Origin: Rhinopithecus roxellana
Taxonomy: Eukaryota; Chordata; Mammalia; Primates; Cercopithecidae
Assembly: GCF_007565055.1 (NCBI RefSeq)
Contig: NC_044562.1
Location: 52,958,250 to 53,022,249, forward strand
DNA: 64,000 nucleotides
Reading direction: 5' to 3'
Both the position numbers and the translations under genes were made by a program. Numbering within the stretch: position 1 is the stretch's first letter; each line of letters starts with the position of its first letter. Under the pieces are notes generated by a model that saw only the letters and a list, made by a program, of their open reading frames with translations, did not search any database and was not told the origin of the DNA. Shown piece after piece: positions 1 through 11,234 of the stretch.

Positions 1-18
1 AAAAAGTACTAATGACAG

Positions 19-329
19 GGCCAGGCGCGGTGGCTCACACCTGTAATCCTAGCGCTTTGGGAGGCCGAGGCAGGTGGATCACAAGGTCAGGAGATTGAGA
101 CCATCCTGGCTAAAATGGTGAAATCCTGTCTCTACTAAAAATACAAAAAATTAGCTGGGTGTGGTGGCGGGCACCTGTAGTCCCAACTACTTAGGAGGCT
201 GAGGCAGAAGAATCACTTGAACCCAGGAGACGGAGGTTGCAGTGAGCCGAGATCGCGCCATTGCACTCCAGCCTGGGTGACAGAGCAAGATTCTGTCCCC
301 GCACCTCCCCCAACAAAAGAAAGAAAGAA
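19..329 (+). mobile_element. AluY-type SINE, full length
   Basis: Complete dimeric Alu with left arm, middle A-rich linker, right arm and a GAAA-rich tail. The 16-bp target-site duplication aaaaagtactaatgac is perfect: it lies at 1-16 and again at 330-345. The body has the AluY-type 'ggatcacaaggtcaggag' segment. The right arm has 'gatcgcgcca', the ordinary AluY/Sc form and not the monkey-specific variant seen at 24.7 kb. The tail is interrupted by a C-rich stretch, so it is not very recent. Confidence 0.95.
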
Positions 330-345
330 AAAAAGTACTAATGAC

Positions 346-866
346 CACACTCTGTTAGGCTGAGACAATGGTATTTATAAAAAATTCCTTGGGTGTGTAT
401 AATGTTTAGCCAGGGAGAATAATTGCTAGTGTAAATAATCAGGCACTGTAGCTTATTCATTTAAAAAAAAAATGAACTTGTATCTAGTAACAAGAGGGTC
501 TAAACTTTATTTTGCCCCAGATGCATATAAAGTAAAACCAGAGAAGATGCTTATGTTTCATGAAGCTTTCAGATATCCACTTTAAAATGTCTGCTGACAG
601 CAACCAGGTTTAATTCCAAGAGACTAACCACTTCTGGCAACTGGATTGCAAAAGAGAGAAAGGATATGAGAAGGAAGTCCTTTGTAATAGATTATGGCTG
701 ATATCTTTGCCTGGGAAAAGGATGATCACTGCCTCATCGTCATGGGCACATAGTGAGAACAGCATTGACAACATCCTGAGTATGTAGGGAAAGCTTTATG
801 TGGATTTGGAAAACATAAATAGTGAAAAAAGAATTGCAAAGCTTTTGCTGCAACTTTATTGGCATT
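346..866. other. single-copy AT-rich DNA
   Basis: No repeat family, reading frame or RNA gene recognised here. Only short A or T runs stand out. Confidence 0.5.
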
Positions 867-910
867 ATTAGACAGGCATATGTGTTGTAAATTAGACAGG
901 CATATGTGTT
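867..910. repeat. 24-bp tandem duplication
   Basis: The unit attagacaggcatatgtgtt is present twice (867 and 891), with the first copy followed by 'gtaa'. Local slippage or a microhomology duplication is the likely origin. Confidence 0.85.
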
Positions 911-924
911 CCACCTTCCACATA

Positions 925-1268
925 TATTATGTAATATAAACTGCATGGAGATAAGTATTTGCCCTGATATTTTTCTTTGCTCAGCAATGTAGGTCTTCTC
1001 TTTCTCAACAGTTCTCTGTATGACATTTCATCACAATGCCTAGTATCCACAAATTTCAAAAATCCAAGTGTTTGATGAAACTTTTCATTCTGTAATCTAT
1101 TTAGTCAGATAATACCTGCCAGGATCAAAAATATAAGTGCACTTTAATCACCATAGCAATTACTATGGCAATTATTACTATATAATAATTACACAGTAAT
1201 AATTAATAACTAATATTAAAAATATCAGGGCAAATACTTATCTCCCTGCAGTTTAAATTACATATTAA
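925..1268. repeat. about 50-bp inverted repeat with 243-bp spacer
   Basis: The left arm (about 925-974) and right arm (about 1218-1268) are reverse complements at roughly 48 of 52 positions. They share the core gataagtatttgccctgata. The spacer is AT-rich. A motif of the type 'atcac..(t/g)ggcaattact' occurs in the spacer (about 1148) and again just beyond the right arm (about 1277). It could be the ends of a small unrecognised DNA element or a template-switch inverted duplication. I see no TA or 8-bp duplication that decides. Confidence 0.7.
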
Positions 1269-1337
1269 TATGTTAATAATCACTGTGGCAATTACTGCAT
1301 TGCCACAATTAAAAAAAATATTTTTGTTCTTTCACAG

Positions 1338-1509
1338 TTTTGAATCTGGTGGATTTCAGACACAGTTGGAAGCTATTTTTGGTGAGCTAATTTTCCTGGG
1401 AAGATATAGTAACCCTGACGTTGAAGGTCTTGTGGCTGATATGGGGGCATGTCTATTTCAACATTGGCAGCATTATTGTCTGTTCAAGTTACCCATTTCT
1501 ACTTTTAAG
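1338..1509 (+). other. exon-like open stretch, unassigned
   Basis: A pyrimidine-containing stretch ending in 'ctttcacag' is followed by about 170 bases open in one frame, then 'ttttaag|gtaaca', a fair splice donor. The encoded segment reads like folded protein, including FQTQLEAIFGELIFLGRY and NPDVEGLVADMG. I do not recognise a family. The same frame is also open upstream to an ATG at 1270. It may be a real exon of an unknown gene, a fossil exon, or chance. Nothing else in the window supports a gene here. Confidence 0.2.
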
Positions 1510-1709
1510 GTAACACAATATATACGCTTGTTTGCCTACTCCTCTTGAAGGCAGCAGGTTGGGTTAGATTGAGAAGATGGTATGAAGGTGGAAGGGACAG
1601 ACATAGTTGAATCTTTGTATCTCTGTAAATTTCTTTAGGGATTTCAAATTCTGCTTCCAGTTCCCAAAGTTCAGAGATCAATGCCATTATTAAAAATTAC
1701 CATTAACAG

Positions 1710-1987
1710 CACTTTGGGAGGGCGAGGTGGGCGAATCACGAGGTCAGGAGATCGAGACCATCCTGGCTAACATGGTGAAACCCCGTCTCTACTAAAAATT
1801 CAAAAAGTTAGCTGGATGTGGTGGTGGGTGCCTGTAGTCCCAGCTACTTGGGAGCCTGAGGCAGGAGAATGGTCTGACCCCGGGAGGCGGTGTTTGCAGT
1901 GAGCCGAGATTGCACCACTGCACTCCAGCCTGGGCGACAGAGCGAGACTCTGTCTCAAAAAAAAAACAAAAAACCAAAAAACACTAT
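1710..1987 (+). mobile_element. AluY, 5' truncated
   Basis: Starts within the left arm at 'cactttgggag', lacking about the first 35 bases. Right arm and A-tail are present. A 9-bp target duplication, cattaacag, lies at 1701-1709 and 1988-1996. The left body 'cgaatcacgaggtcaggagatcgagacc' pattern fits AluY. Confidence 0.93.
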
Positions 1988-1996
1988 CATTAACAG

Positions 1997-2898
1997 TATA
2001 GAGACTTTACCTAGAGTCTTCTGCTTATGCTTCATTTGTTCAAAGTAACACTTTCCTTAGATTGTTTTCTTATATCATTTTAGAAGTCATAATTATTTCT
2101 TTCCAAGAAAAAGTTTGTTTTTTGGAGGGTTAACACTAGAATTTTGTGATTCTGTATTGCTTCAGTAATGACAGCAAAAAAGGAACTTTATGGAAAAATA
2201 ATAGGGAGGCTTATGGGAATTGACGGATAGCTAGTGAACCAGGTTTGGAACAAGTAGGTCATTTGTCTCCCAGTTGCCAATAATAAGGAAACGAAACTTT
2301 ACCATTTCTTCTGTCTTTGCAACACTCTGATCAAGATTTAAAGTTGGGGAGGAGAGAGTAATTGACTGGATTTAGTTCTAGGCCTAATGCAATCTATAGA
2401 AAAGAATAGGAGGGAAAGCACCTAGCTTATAACCCCACTAGCACTGCACACAATGGGGAAAAGATATTTCCCCAAAGGAAATAGCATACTGATAAGAATG
2501 GAGAATGGCTGCTGGATGGCCAAGAAGCAATAAATGCCCCCGTCTGTATTTTTGCTTTTGTGGGATAGATGACAAGACTTCTACCTCTCAGCAGGAACAT
2601 ACACTGAAGAAATAGAAATAACAAATCTTATTAAATAAACTTGCAGCTGAAGAACATGGTGTTTTTATGTTAAAAATAAAAACCAAACCAAAACAAAATA
2701 AATCAAAACACAAAACCTACCTCTGAGTTGGAGTAATTTCCTCAATTTTAATATCACAAACATTTGCTTTTTTTCCCATCATTCTTTTCATCATGTGATT
2801 CTGGAACAAAACTTGGCAAAACGTGAGTCTAAAGGTACTTCCAATTTGCTTGGCCGGTTAGCCTATGGTCCTTTGCCGTATCATTCATGTCACTTATT
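1997..2898. other. single-copy AT-rich DNA
   Basis: No gene or assignable repeat. An A-rich patch with AAAAC-type units lies at about 2670-2720. Confidence 0.5.
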
Positions 2899-2900
2899 TA

Positions 2901-3441
2901 CAGTGGTCCCTCCTTATCTGCGGTTTCACTTTCCGCAGTTTCAGTTACCTGCGGTCAGGTGTGGTCCAAAAATATTAAATGAAAAATTGCAGAAATAAAC
3001 AGTTTACAAAGTTTAAATTGTTCACTATTCTAAGTAGTGTGAGGAAATCTCATGCTGTTCCACTCCTTCTTGCCCACGACATGAATGTCCCTTTATCCAG
3101 TGTGTTTATGCTGTAGACACTTCCTACCCTTTAGTCACTTAGTAGCTGCCTTGGTTATCATATCAGCTGTTTCAGTATCACAGTGTTTGTGTTCAAGTGA
3201 CTAATTATACGTAATAATGGCCCCCAACTCAAGAATCATAATGCTATCATTTTGTTATAATTGTTACATTTTATTATGGTGGTTGTTATTCTCTACTGTG
3301 CCTAATTTATAAATTAAACTTTATCATAGATATGTATATACAGGAAAAATATAGACATATAAGGTTTGGTATTATTTGTGGTTTCAGGCATCTACTGTTG
3401 TGTCCTGGAACATATCCCTTATGGATAAAGGGGAACTATTG
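2901..3441 (+). mobile_element. Tigger/pogo-type nonautonomous DNA transposon
   Basis: The left end 'cagtggtccctccttatctg' is matched by an imperfect inverted right end ('ggataaaggggaactattg'). Both ends are flanked by TA (2899-2900 and 3442-3443), the target duplication of Tc1/mariner-pogo elements. Internal 'ggtttcac..ccgcagtttcagttacctgcggtc' sequence is typical of Tigger-group ends. At 541 bp it lacks a transposase frame, so it is an internally deleted copy. The exact subfamily name is not certain from reading alone. Confidence 0.8.
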
Positions 3442-3443
3442 TA

Positions 3444-3984
3444 CCTCTATTTTTAACCCATGGTGATAAAGTTTTGTTTGTTTTTACTCTACTTCTGTGA
3501 CAGATTAATGATGATGTAGTTTTGAAGGCTGAGTAGACTTCAGTTGAGTGGACAATAGACAAGACTGGGTTTGGAAGACCCCTCTAGCTCCAGAAAGTCA
3601 GTGCAGTTGGAGCACGGAGTGACGCCTAGGAGATCTTGGGTTTTGAACTGAGATGTGATGAGAGAGGCTAAAAGCACAAGTAAAGAGCAAATCAGAAAAA
3701 CATATGACAGAACCACAAGATCTTATGGTCATCATAGAATCACATTGATTTGGGATAGCAAATACTTGGCTCATAAACTCATCTGATCTCATCTTCTACT
3801 CAAGATGCATCACCAGTCAATCAAGACACTGCAACTGATGAGCTACAGAGAAATTTACCTGTGGCTCTGTCCCTTTCAAGCCATCTATTTATAGCACTCT
3901 TCTAATCATCTTTTTAAAACTTCAAAGTGGATCTCTAAAACTTCTGACAGTCTTGCTCCAAAAACATTTATCCCCCAACCCATA
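3444..3984. other. single-copy DNA
   Basis: No gene or assignable repeat seen. Confidence 0.45.
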
Positions 3985-4395
3985 CCCTGAACACTCATTG
4001 TTTCATGACTTTATGTATATAGTTTCCTTTTCTCAGATATTCTTTACTTTCTTGCTCATTGGTGAACTCCTTCCTATCCTTCAAAACATTTTGTCCCTTT
4101 CTTACACACCTTTCTGATTCCACCAGGCTAATTATTCTAGCCCTCTGTACTTCCAGAACACTGCATTTATCTCACTTGCAAGATAACTTTCCTTGAATTT
4201 TAATGTTAATATAAACCGTAATTACTTTTACACCAACCTAATATGTCTGTATTTTTCGTTAGATTTCACGCCACTTGAAAGCAGAAATACATCTTATTCT
4301 TCTTTTTATTTGCTCTAATTTAATCCCAATTTTGGCCCCATTATAGATGTTCAGTAAATCATTATTGGTTGAGTAAATGAATGTCAACCAAGTTT
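3985..4395 (+). mobile_element. L2 LINE 3' end, ancient, sense
   Basis: Diverged L2 sequence. It runs through the 'cacttgaaagcagaaatac' segment (the L2 'gtgagctccttgagggcaggga' region) to an 'agatgttcagtaaatcattattggttgagtaaatgaatg' end, the hallmark 3' terminus of L2. A 28-base MADE1 relic interrupts it at 4214. Confidence 0.65.
4214..4241 (-). mobile_element. half of a MADE1 mariner MITE
   Basis: Near-exact match to one terminal inverted repeat and adjoining arm of MADE1, the 80-bp hairpin MITE of the mariner class (key words 'gtaattacttttacacc' and 'aacctaa'). TA-containing flanks are present on both sides. Only about one third of the element remains, so the hairpin is lost. Confidence 0.75.
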
Positions 4396-4843
4396 TGTGG
4401 TCATCCTGTCATAACACTGAGAAATATAGGGCATTTTGACTCAATGTTGTATTTTCTGTATTAATTAAAAGTTTATGTTTTGGGACTTGGATGTAGTGTA
4501 TGATCTACTTTCACTTGAAATATTAAATTGAAGTTTATAGTTTTGCTTGTTTCATCTTGCTTTAGCCTAATTTGTGCATTGCTCCTTATAAATGTAAATT
4601 AATTAAAGTCTTACACTATTTAGGGAAGCTGAGATTAATCAAAACCCCTGTACTCTAAAAAGAATATCCATATTTATTATTTGAATTATATTTAATTCTG
4701 TTTATTTTAACATTTTTCTGCATACACTTTTGAATCTCATTGACTAGATGTCCATTTTCAACCTCATCTCATCATGCAATATTCACAGGAGTATTTGTTT
4801 TAAAAATGCACAAAGGTATCTTATTAAATAATGTCACAAACAT
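4396..4843. other. AT-rich single-copy DNA
   Basis: No gene or assignable repeat. Several TAATTAA words occur. Confidence 0.45.
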
Positions 4844-4920
4844 GAAGTTCATTATTATGCAAATGCCATCCTTGGAACAGATTTGTTAATTGCAACTCAT
4901 TTGCATAATTAATGAACTCC
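4844..4920. promoter_or_regulatory. inverted repeat carrying two POU octamers
   Basis: Arms 4844-4865 and 4898-4920 are near-perfect reverse complements (one indel) around a 32-base loop. Each arm contains the POU-factor octamer, ATGCAAAT at 4857-4864 and ATTTGCAT at 4899-4906. Next to each is a homeodomain-type ATTA/TAAT core. That motif pair is typical of enhancers bound by POU-homeodomain proteins. Function is inferred from motifs only; AT-rich DNA makes TAAT cores cheap, but the symmetric octamers are less so. Confidence 0.4.
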
Positions 4921-4951
4921 CAAATGAATTATGCCTTTGCAGATTTGTGCA

Positions 4952-5125
4952 GCATTGTTTTAAAATAAATTATAAAATACATGTCAAAGGAAGAGTGCTT
5001 TCTGGGTTCCCATAGCATTGTTTGAAAATTAATTACCAAATGCTTGTCAAATTAAAAAGAGTTTGTAGTTTTTACAATGTTATTTTAAAATTAATCACAA
5101 AATAAAATGTCACTGCATCAAAGTA
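4952..5125 (+). repeat. three imperfect ~62-bp tandem units
   Basis: Three related units begin at about 4952, 5015 and 5075. Each has the pattern 'cattgttt(t/g)aaaat(t/a)aatta.(c/a)aaa...tgtca'. Spacing is 63 then 60 bases. The units are strongly diverged, so this is an old local triplication. Confidence 0.55.
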
Positions 5126-7014
5126 AACAACTTGTTATTTTCTCTAAAAAGAACCACAGAAAACAGCATTTTAACTTCAATTACATTGTTTGGTATAGTG
5201 ATTCTAGTGTTTTATTCATTTCATCTTTACACTGTGACTTAACAAAGTTGATAGTTGTTAGCATGTTAATGTTTGATAAATTGAGATTTAATTTAATTTT
5301 ACTATGTAGCTTATTTTATATGGCAGATGATTAATACATCGCATATGAACTCAGTATGGGTTTGTTCATGATAAATTAGAATTTAATAAAAACTTCAAGG
5401 TCATTTAAATCTGTTGTTATAGCAGTATTCTTAAGGTTTATTTTATTTGAAGTTTTGACTGCTGCCAGTTAAAATGATTAAAAGCATATAGTTTAAATCA
5501 TTCTGCCTCTTCTGACTAATATAGTAGTATAATTCCTTTCTTTGATACAGAAAAGACTTTTGCCCATCACACTACTTTCTTCACACTATGGAAATTCTCT
5601 GTTCTTGCACAGAAGCCACAGCTACTCCCCAGTCCTAGATTTCCCAGCCCACAGGGACTGTCTATTCCCCAGGATATTGGACGGAAAACCATTAGACCTA
5701 AAAAATGATTTGGCCAAAATAATTTCCAAAACAATAGACTTGGTAGAGAAATTTCAGGAATTAAGGTTGCTTACCAAATACCTTTTCAAAATATAATAAT
5801 AATAATAATGAATTATTATCCCAACCTAGTAGTATAAGAACATTTAATAGTGAGACACCCACTCTCTTAAGAAGTCCTTTTTTTTTTTTTAATTTTTTTT
5901 TAACGATAGTATCCCTTCTGCTCACCTCTCCCTCTCCCCATCCTCCGAACCACACCAATTGTCTGTGGTTTATATTCCATTTTGTCAGTTCTTGACCATG
6001 GAATGCAAATCCATGGGGGAAGGTCTTTGTTTGACATGATTGCAACTGTGCAGACTGACACCAACTAGACAATAATTCTTAAGTAAAATGATAAACCATT
6101 TTGCCTCTTAAAAAATTCCTGTATATAGCTGCCTTTCTAAACGCCTGTGAGCGATTTCATGTTGCCCTTTCTATAAACTGATATGCATAGCAGCCCTTTT
6201 TGAAGAGGCAATATTTCTTCCACTTCATACCTGGTGTGTGAATAAACCCAAGTGGTTCATGCAGATACATGGATTTGACCTTTTGCCATTTTCTATTTCA
6301 GTCTGGCACAGATATTACTCAAAGACTTAAAACATCTTTTACAATCAAATATAAAAAAAAAAAAAACTCTACTATTGTTTAAGCTTTGATGCTACCCTGT
6401 ACTTATTCCTTTGTTTAAATTCCTTAGGATATTCCAACTTGACATTCTCTTCTGAAATTCTAAATCATTATGCTCATAAGTATAGGAGAATAAAACACCC
6501 AACACAGACAAACTGCCCTCAGGACAAAAAAATTTCTAGTGGGCCAGTAACTACATATGACAGTCTAAGTTATTTTGTACAGATGCACCATTTTTCATTA
6601 GCAACACCATTTACTTTGAGAGGGCGCCCATAGAATTAAAATAGCAGTGTTCTAAATGACAGAATTTGATCCACAAATTATATTCTTTAATAAGCTACAG
6701 TCTGAAAAGCATTCCAGTCTTTGGAAAAATTTCACATTAGTGAGAACAAGAGTGAATAAAGCCACCGTTTTTGTTGATTGAATGTAAACCTTTTGTGACT
6801 CCTTGTACGGGTTACTGGTCTACTCTGGATATAGTCTTCATGGCTACTTTCCTTCCAAACTGCTTTCATATCTGTGTTTTACTATACGAAGTTCTGAAAC
6901 ATGAGTAGAATGGACAGCCTATGGAATAGATCAGCATCTACATTTTCTTTATTAAAATCATGGCTTTTTTTTTCCCCTTCCAAAGGGATTCTCTTTCCTT
7001 CTTTTATGTTTTTT
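5126..7014. other. single-copy AT-rich DNA
   Basis: No gene recognised. Notable are an (AAT)n tract at about 5796-5813, a T-rich tract at 5879-5902 and an A run at 6352-6366. The open frame at 5542-5796 shows no recognisable domain and is probably chance. Confidence 0.5.
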
Positions 7015-7228
7015 TATTTTAAAATATTTAACTGAAAAATAAAAATTCTATCTATTCAAGGTATAAAATATGATGATACATGTACACGGCATAACAATAA
7101 CCACAATAAAATTAATTAACACATTCATTACCACCCGTAGTTACCATTTGTGTATGGTAGGGGGTGAGCACACTTAAAATCTGCTCTCTTATCGAATTTC
7201 AAGTAAATAATATAGTATTATTAATTAT
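7015..7228 (-). mobile_element. L1M-type 3' UTR fragment, antisense
   Basis: Antisense to an old L1 3' UTR: 'gtgagcacacttaaaatctgctctctta' and the following '...attattaattataggcacc' segments match L1MA/MB-type 3' UTR. Strongly diverged. It is joined directly to a sense L1 fragment. Confidence 0.65.
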
Positions 7229-7565
7229 AGGCACCATGGATTAAAAATGTGGTATATATAATGGAATATTATTCAGCCATAAAAAGAAGAAAATTCTCCC
7301 ATTAGTAATAACACAGGTGAAACTGGAGGACATTATGCTAAGTGAAATAAGCCAGACACAGAGAGACAAATACTGCATCATTTCACTCATATTTTGAATC
7401 TAAACACATAAAACTCTTTAAACCAGAGAATACTACTGTGGTTGCCAGGGGGCTGGGGGTGAGGGAAATGGGGAAATGTTGGTCAAGGGAACAAAGTTTC
7501 AGTTATAAGATTAGTAAGTCTGAGGATCTGATGTGCAAAATCATGGTATTTTAACTGAGTTTCAA
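7229..7565 (+). mobile_element. L1M-type ORF2 end and 3' UTR, sense
   Basis: Contains the end of L1 ORF2 ('aatggaatattattcagcc', 'gaggacattatgctaagtga', 'ataagccagacacagagag') followed by the 'gttgccagggggctggggg' 3' UTR segment. Truncated at its 5' side and abutting the antisense piece. Confidence 0.8.
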
Positions 7566-7569
7566 TGTC

Positions 7570-9512
7570 AGTTTGCACAGAATGTCACATAAACTGGATT
7601 TAAGAAAATAAAGTTTGCTTTCAACTTCCTTTGGAGATCTTTTCAGTTCCTTCCAAAAAATATGTTATTGTTTTTTCTGGAGCTTTTTCTAAGTAGCTTT
7701 GTTGTCTAGATCAAGATCAAAGACTATAAAACCCAAATCTACCAATCCTTTATTTAGAAAAATCTACAGAAGTGTGGTAAGTTTAATGGTGCTTTGTAAA
7801 CCAAAGCTATCCTTGAGGTTGCAATATCTAAAATGTCGATTTCCCATAATTTCTGTTTCATTTATTGAAAATCCATTGTTTTCTTATTTTTTATGATGGT
7901 ATTCTAGGCACTTCATATACTATTCCAATTTGTAAGTTAAATATATATTTTATGCTACAAGCAGAAAAGCTTTTATTTCTCCCAAAACAAGTGCTAAAAG
8001 CTTTTTTTGTATTGTCACTGGGCATAAATAATCACTTTCTTCAGAAACAGTTTTGGTAAAAAAAAAATAATTCCTTCCTAGAAAAGATTCTCCTACACAG
8101 GGTCTTTAAACGATATTGAATGTGTTCAAGTTACTAGAAACTTTTGTCTCTTTAGTAAAGGGAAATTTCTAAAATTGCTCATTTCTAAAATTGCTCAGTA
8201 TTATATGGCAAAACAATTAAACTGCATTCTTTAACTTTTTCAGTTAGATATATGGGTAATGTAGATACATAGCCCGAAAGAATAACAGGCATTTTGTGGC
8301 TTTGACAGTAACACAGAATTTCATTTTATTTGTTAATTTTCTGATTTGTGAATATCTATTCTCCTTTCTGAACATTAACTGTGACTGAAAGATTCATAGG
8401 CTTATTGAATATTCATGCAAATAATTTGAGGTCTTTCTTCCCTAGAGTCCAAGTTGAAATACATTGTTGATGTATGTCCACTGTGACATACTGTGACATT
8501 GTTGTGCAGTTACTTTTAATTAGAAATAAAATATTAATCTATTTGAATTTGTATATAGAATGTATTTGGAGGGAGGAAGAACTCAGAGAGGTATACAGTG
8601 ACAGAATTTTAATTAATTTATTTTAAAGAGAAGTCACTTTAACTTGAAGGTTAGCCCTGTTTGTGATTTACAGAAGGGAATTCACCATGACTACAACTTA
8701 CAGAGAAAACTGAAATCACTTATGGCTAGGTTCCTCTTATTAATCCAAAATGAATAAAGGGCTTGTTTTCCTCAAGGCTCAAGAAGTGAGAAGCTGAAAT
8801 TGTGAACTGTTCTTTGGATCTCAGATTTCTGCTATTAGAGCTACTACACTGCGCTAAGTTTCCGTGAAGAGCTTCTAAAGCTTCTGAAGGAGTAATTGTG
8901 GTGGCTGGGTTCATGTCATGCAATTTCAGGTTTCCTTCTGAGCAGAGTCCAATTCTTGAAATTTAAGGAATTTGTCAAGTCTTCTCTGCTGAAACTATTA
9001 GATGACTAATATTAAGGAAAAAGAATCACTTCTATCTCAATGCCATTTTAGATATGTGATTATTTGAAACCCCATCTTGTCAAAGTTTTTGCCCTCTTAA
9101 ATCATTGAACAGCATCAAGAATGTCACTAATGTAGGCTACACGTACACTATTAGGACTCTCTATCCATGAATTTGACAGTAACAGTTGATTCATATATTC
9201 TGATTCTTAAAAGTTTGTTAGTTTTTTCAATTTGTTGCTCTCCACTAAAATGGTGGGGGTGCAGGGATTGGGGAAGCAAATGTCCAATCACTTCTCCCTA
9301 GAGAAACCAATAACCCAAACTCCTCCAAACTCTAAACTTGTATTTGATCCTTTTTGGATTGCTGACCTTAGGATTTCCTACCTTGCGGTCATAGTGGTTC
9401 ACTGTCAAGTTCTGACTTTCTTGGAGACCACTTGGATATTTCCCTAGTAGCTTATACTTTATTAATCTTCAAAAGTGAAGGAACATTCAGTTCAGTTCAA
9501 CTGAAGTTCAGT
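7570..9512. other. single-copy DNA
   Basis: No gene or assignable repeat. A perfect 16-bp tandem duplication (atttctaaaattgctc) lies at 8165-8196. A single ATGCAAAT octamer lies near 8413. Confidence 0.5.
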
Positions 9513-9514
9513 TC

Positions 9515-9640
9515 AACAATGGAACCCTTATTCTGGGCCAGCTACTGTACCAAGCACTGGCATCACCCAGATGAATAACACACAGCTGATGTCCTCAAGG
9601 ACCTGAAAATCTGTGGGGCAGACAAACAACTGAAATGGGC
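9515..9640 (-). mobile_element. L2 LINE 3' end, antisense
   Basis: 'gctactgtaccaagcactgg' followed by 'gatgaataacacacagctgatgtcctcaagga' is the reverse complement of the L2 3' UTR. Heavily diverged. Confidence 0.55.
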
Positions 9641-10284
9641 AATTGTCATCTGAAGCAGGAGGTTTGATAATGGTGATGTGCGGAAAGAAAGCCCCCTAGC
9701 ACAACTTGTAGAAAAATGAGTTGCAGATGCCCAGAAAGTGTTCCCAACTGTTCCAGCATCCTTGAAATTTTCCCTGCAAAATATGGGGAAGTCATCCGAC
9801 CCATCTGACTATCTGATGCCATACAAAAGGATCATAGCAGAAAGCTAATGTAAGACTGATGATTGTCTGGTGCCAAAACCCAGCACCCTGCTTCACAGGT
9901 AAACGTGGAAATAAATGTTACTCTAGTTCATTAAAAACAAACTCAGCCAAACCTTCCCACTGATTCGTTTACATGATCCTATGTGTTTTATACTTAGAGA
10001 TCCCCAAATAATTCTGAGTGGGACTTTTATGGGGATTTACTATAGATTTCATCACTGAAGTGGTTTTGACCCTGTTTGGTCATCATTTCAATTTCTCCCC
10101 TGATTAAATGTTGAAATTCATTCTTCTTTCATAAAATCAAGTCAATGCAGACATATACACTATTAGTTTTTGACTGAATCTCCATGAGAAGGAAACTATA
10201 ATGGCCACTTCATAAAACAATGAATAGCTGAAATATATCACGATTGCTTCTTAGGAATAAGTGCCTAAGTGTTTTGGGTACTTA

Positions 10285-10445
10285 ATTTGAATTGTAATAA
10301 TTCTAATTGATAATTACTATTATGCACATTTTACCAGGAAAATAATCTAGCCCCAGAAAGGTAAGAACTTTGGCCAAAGTCATCAGCAAGTAAGTCATAC
10401 AAGCAGTATTGTGTCCTTGAATCTGTACTTGTAACCACTGTGCGG
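10285..10445 (+). mobile_element. MIR SINE, diverged
   Basis: Recognisable MIR core: 'attttaccaggaaaataat', '..gccaaagtcatcagcaagtaagt', then the 'tgaatctgtacttgtaaccactg' end. Ancient mammalian SINE. Confidence 0.6.
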
Positions 10446-10756
10446 TTGGTTAGACAAAATAGCCATACCAAACTGCTAAAGAAACTATTATGTTGTATTT
10501 TGCTTCCCAGAGCTCTTCTTAGCTTTAGTATTTTTTAATGATTTCAGTAGTAGAATGACATATCTAAATATAAAAGAAATTAAAATCCCTATATTAACAT
10601 AATATGATTAGACATATTGTATGTCATATGCTTCTGATATTCATAACTTCACAAAAGGTGCTAGGTATCTATTGTCATTCAGTTCCAGTCTTGGCATATT
10701 TTTCCAGTAAAGGGGCAGAGATCTCTCCACTCCAGTGTTCTATGCTAAACTTTCAT

Positions 10757-10780
10757 GTTTTTGTTTGTTTGTTTGTTTGC
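10757..10780. repeat. (TTTG)n microsatellite
   Basis: About five TTTG units. Confidence 0.9.
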
Positions 10781-11234
10781 TTTTTGTGAGCCCAGACCAG
10801 AGTCCCACAGACAGCATGAATGATGATTCATTCATGTACTCAGCAGATAGATACCTATTAACTATTTGGCATGGGGATTGTACCAGTGAACAGATCATTC
10901 TTACCCTCCTGAGTTTATCGTCCAGTAGAGAAGACAGATACAAACATGTATGTGGACATCAGTGTTTTAATGGCAAAGTACATACAACCATGGCTGGGTT
11001 GGCTTTCCTGGAAAAGTGACATAAAAGCTGAGCTCTCAAGCCTGAGTAGGAGTTAGCTAGATGAAGGTGGGAAAGATGTAGGAAAAGGGTAGAAACTATA
11101 TTGAGAAAACTGAACATTTGAAGCTTCAAGAATGGAAAACCGTGATGTTACTATGGTCTGGGGTAGTCTGGTATGGTTGGCACTAGGGCATCCAACCAAG
11201 AGAAGAAACCGGAGAGGTAATCATAATCCTAATA

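Noticed and set aside
1792..1977. Short frames within Alus (for example those with the ETESRSVAQAGVQW pattern) as proteins
   Set aside because: These are the well-known antisense readings of Alu; the same happens at 24588, 27471, 39280, 45847 and 49741.
5542..5796. An 84-codon frame as a gene
   Set aside because: No domain, no splice or promoter context, and frame length is near what AT-rich DNA gives by chance.
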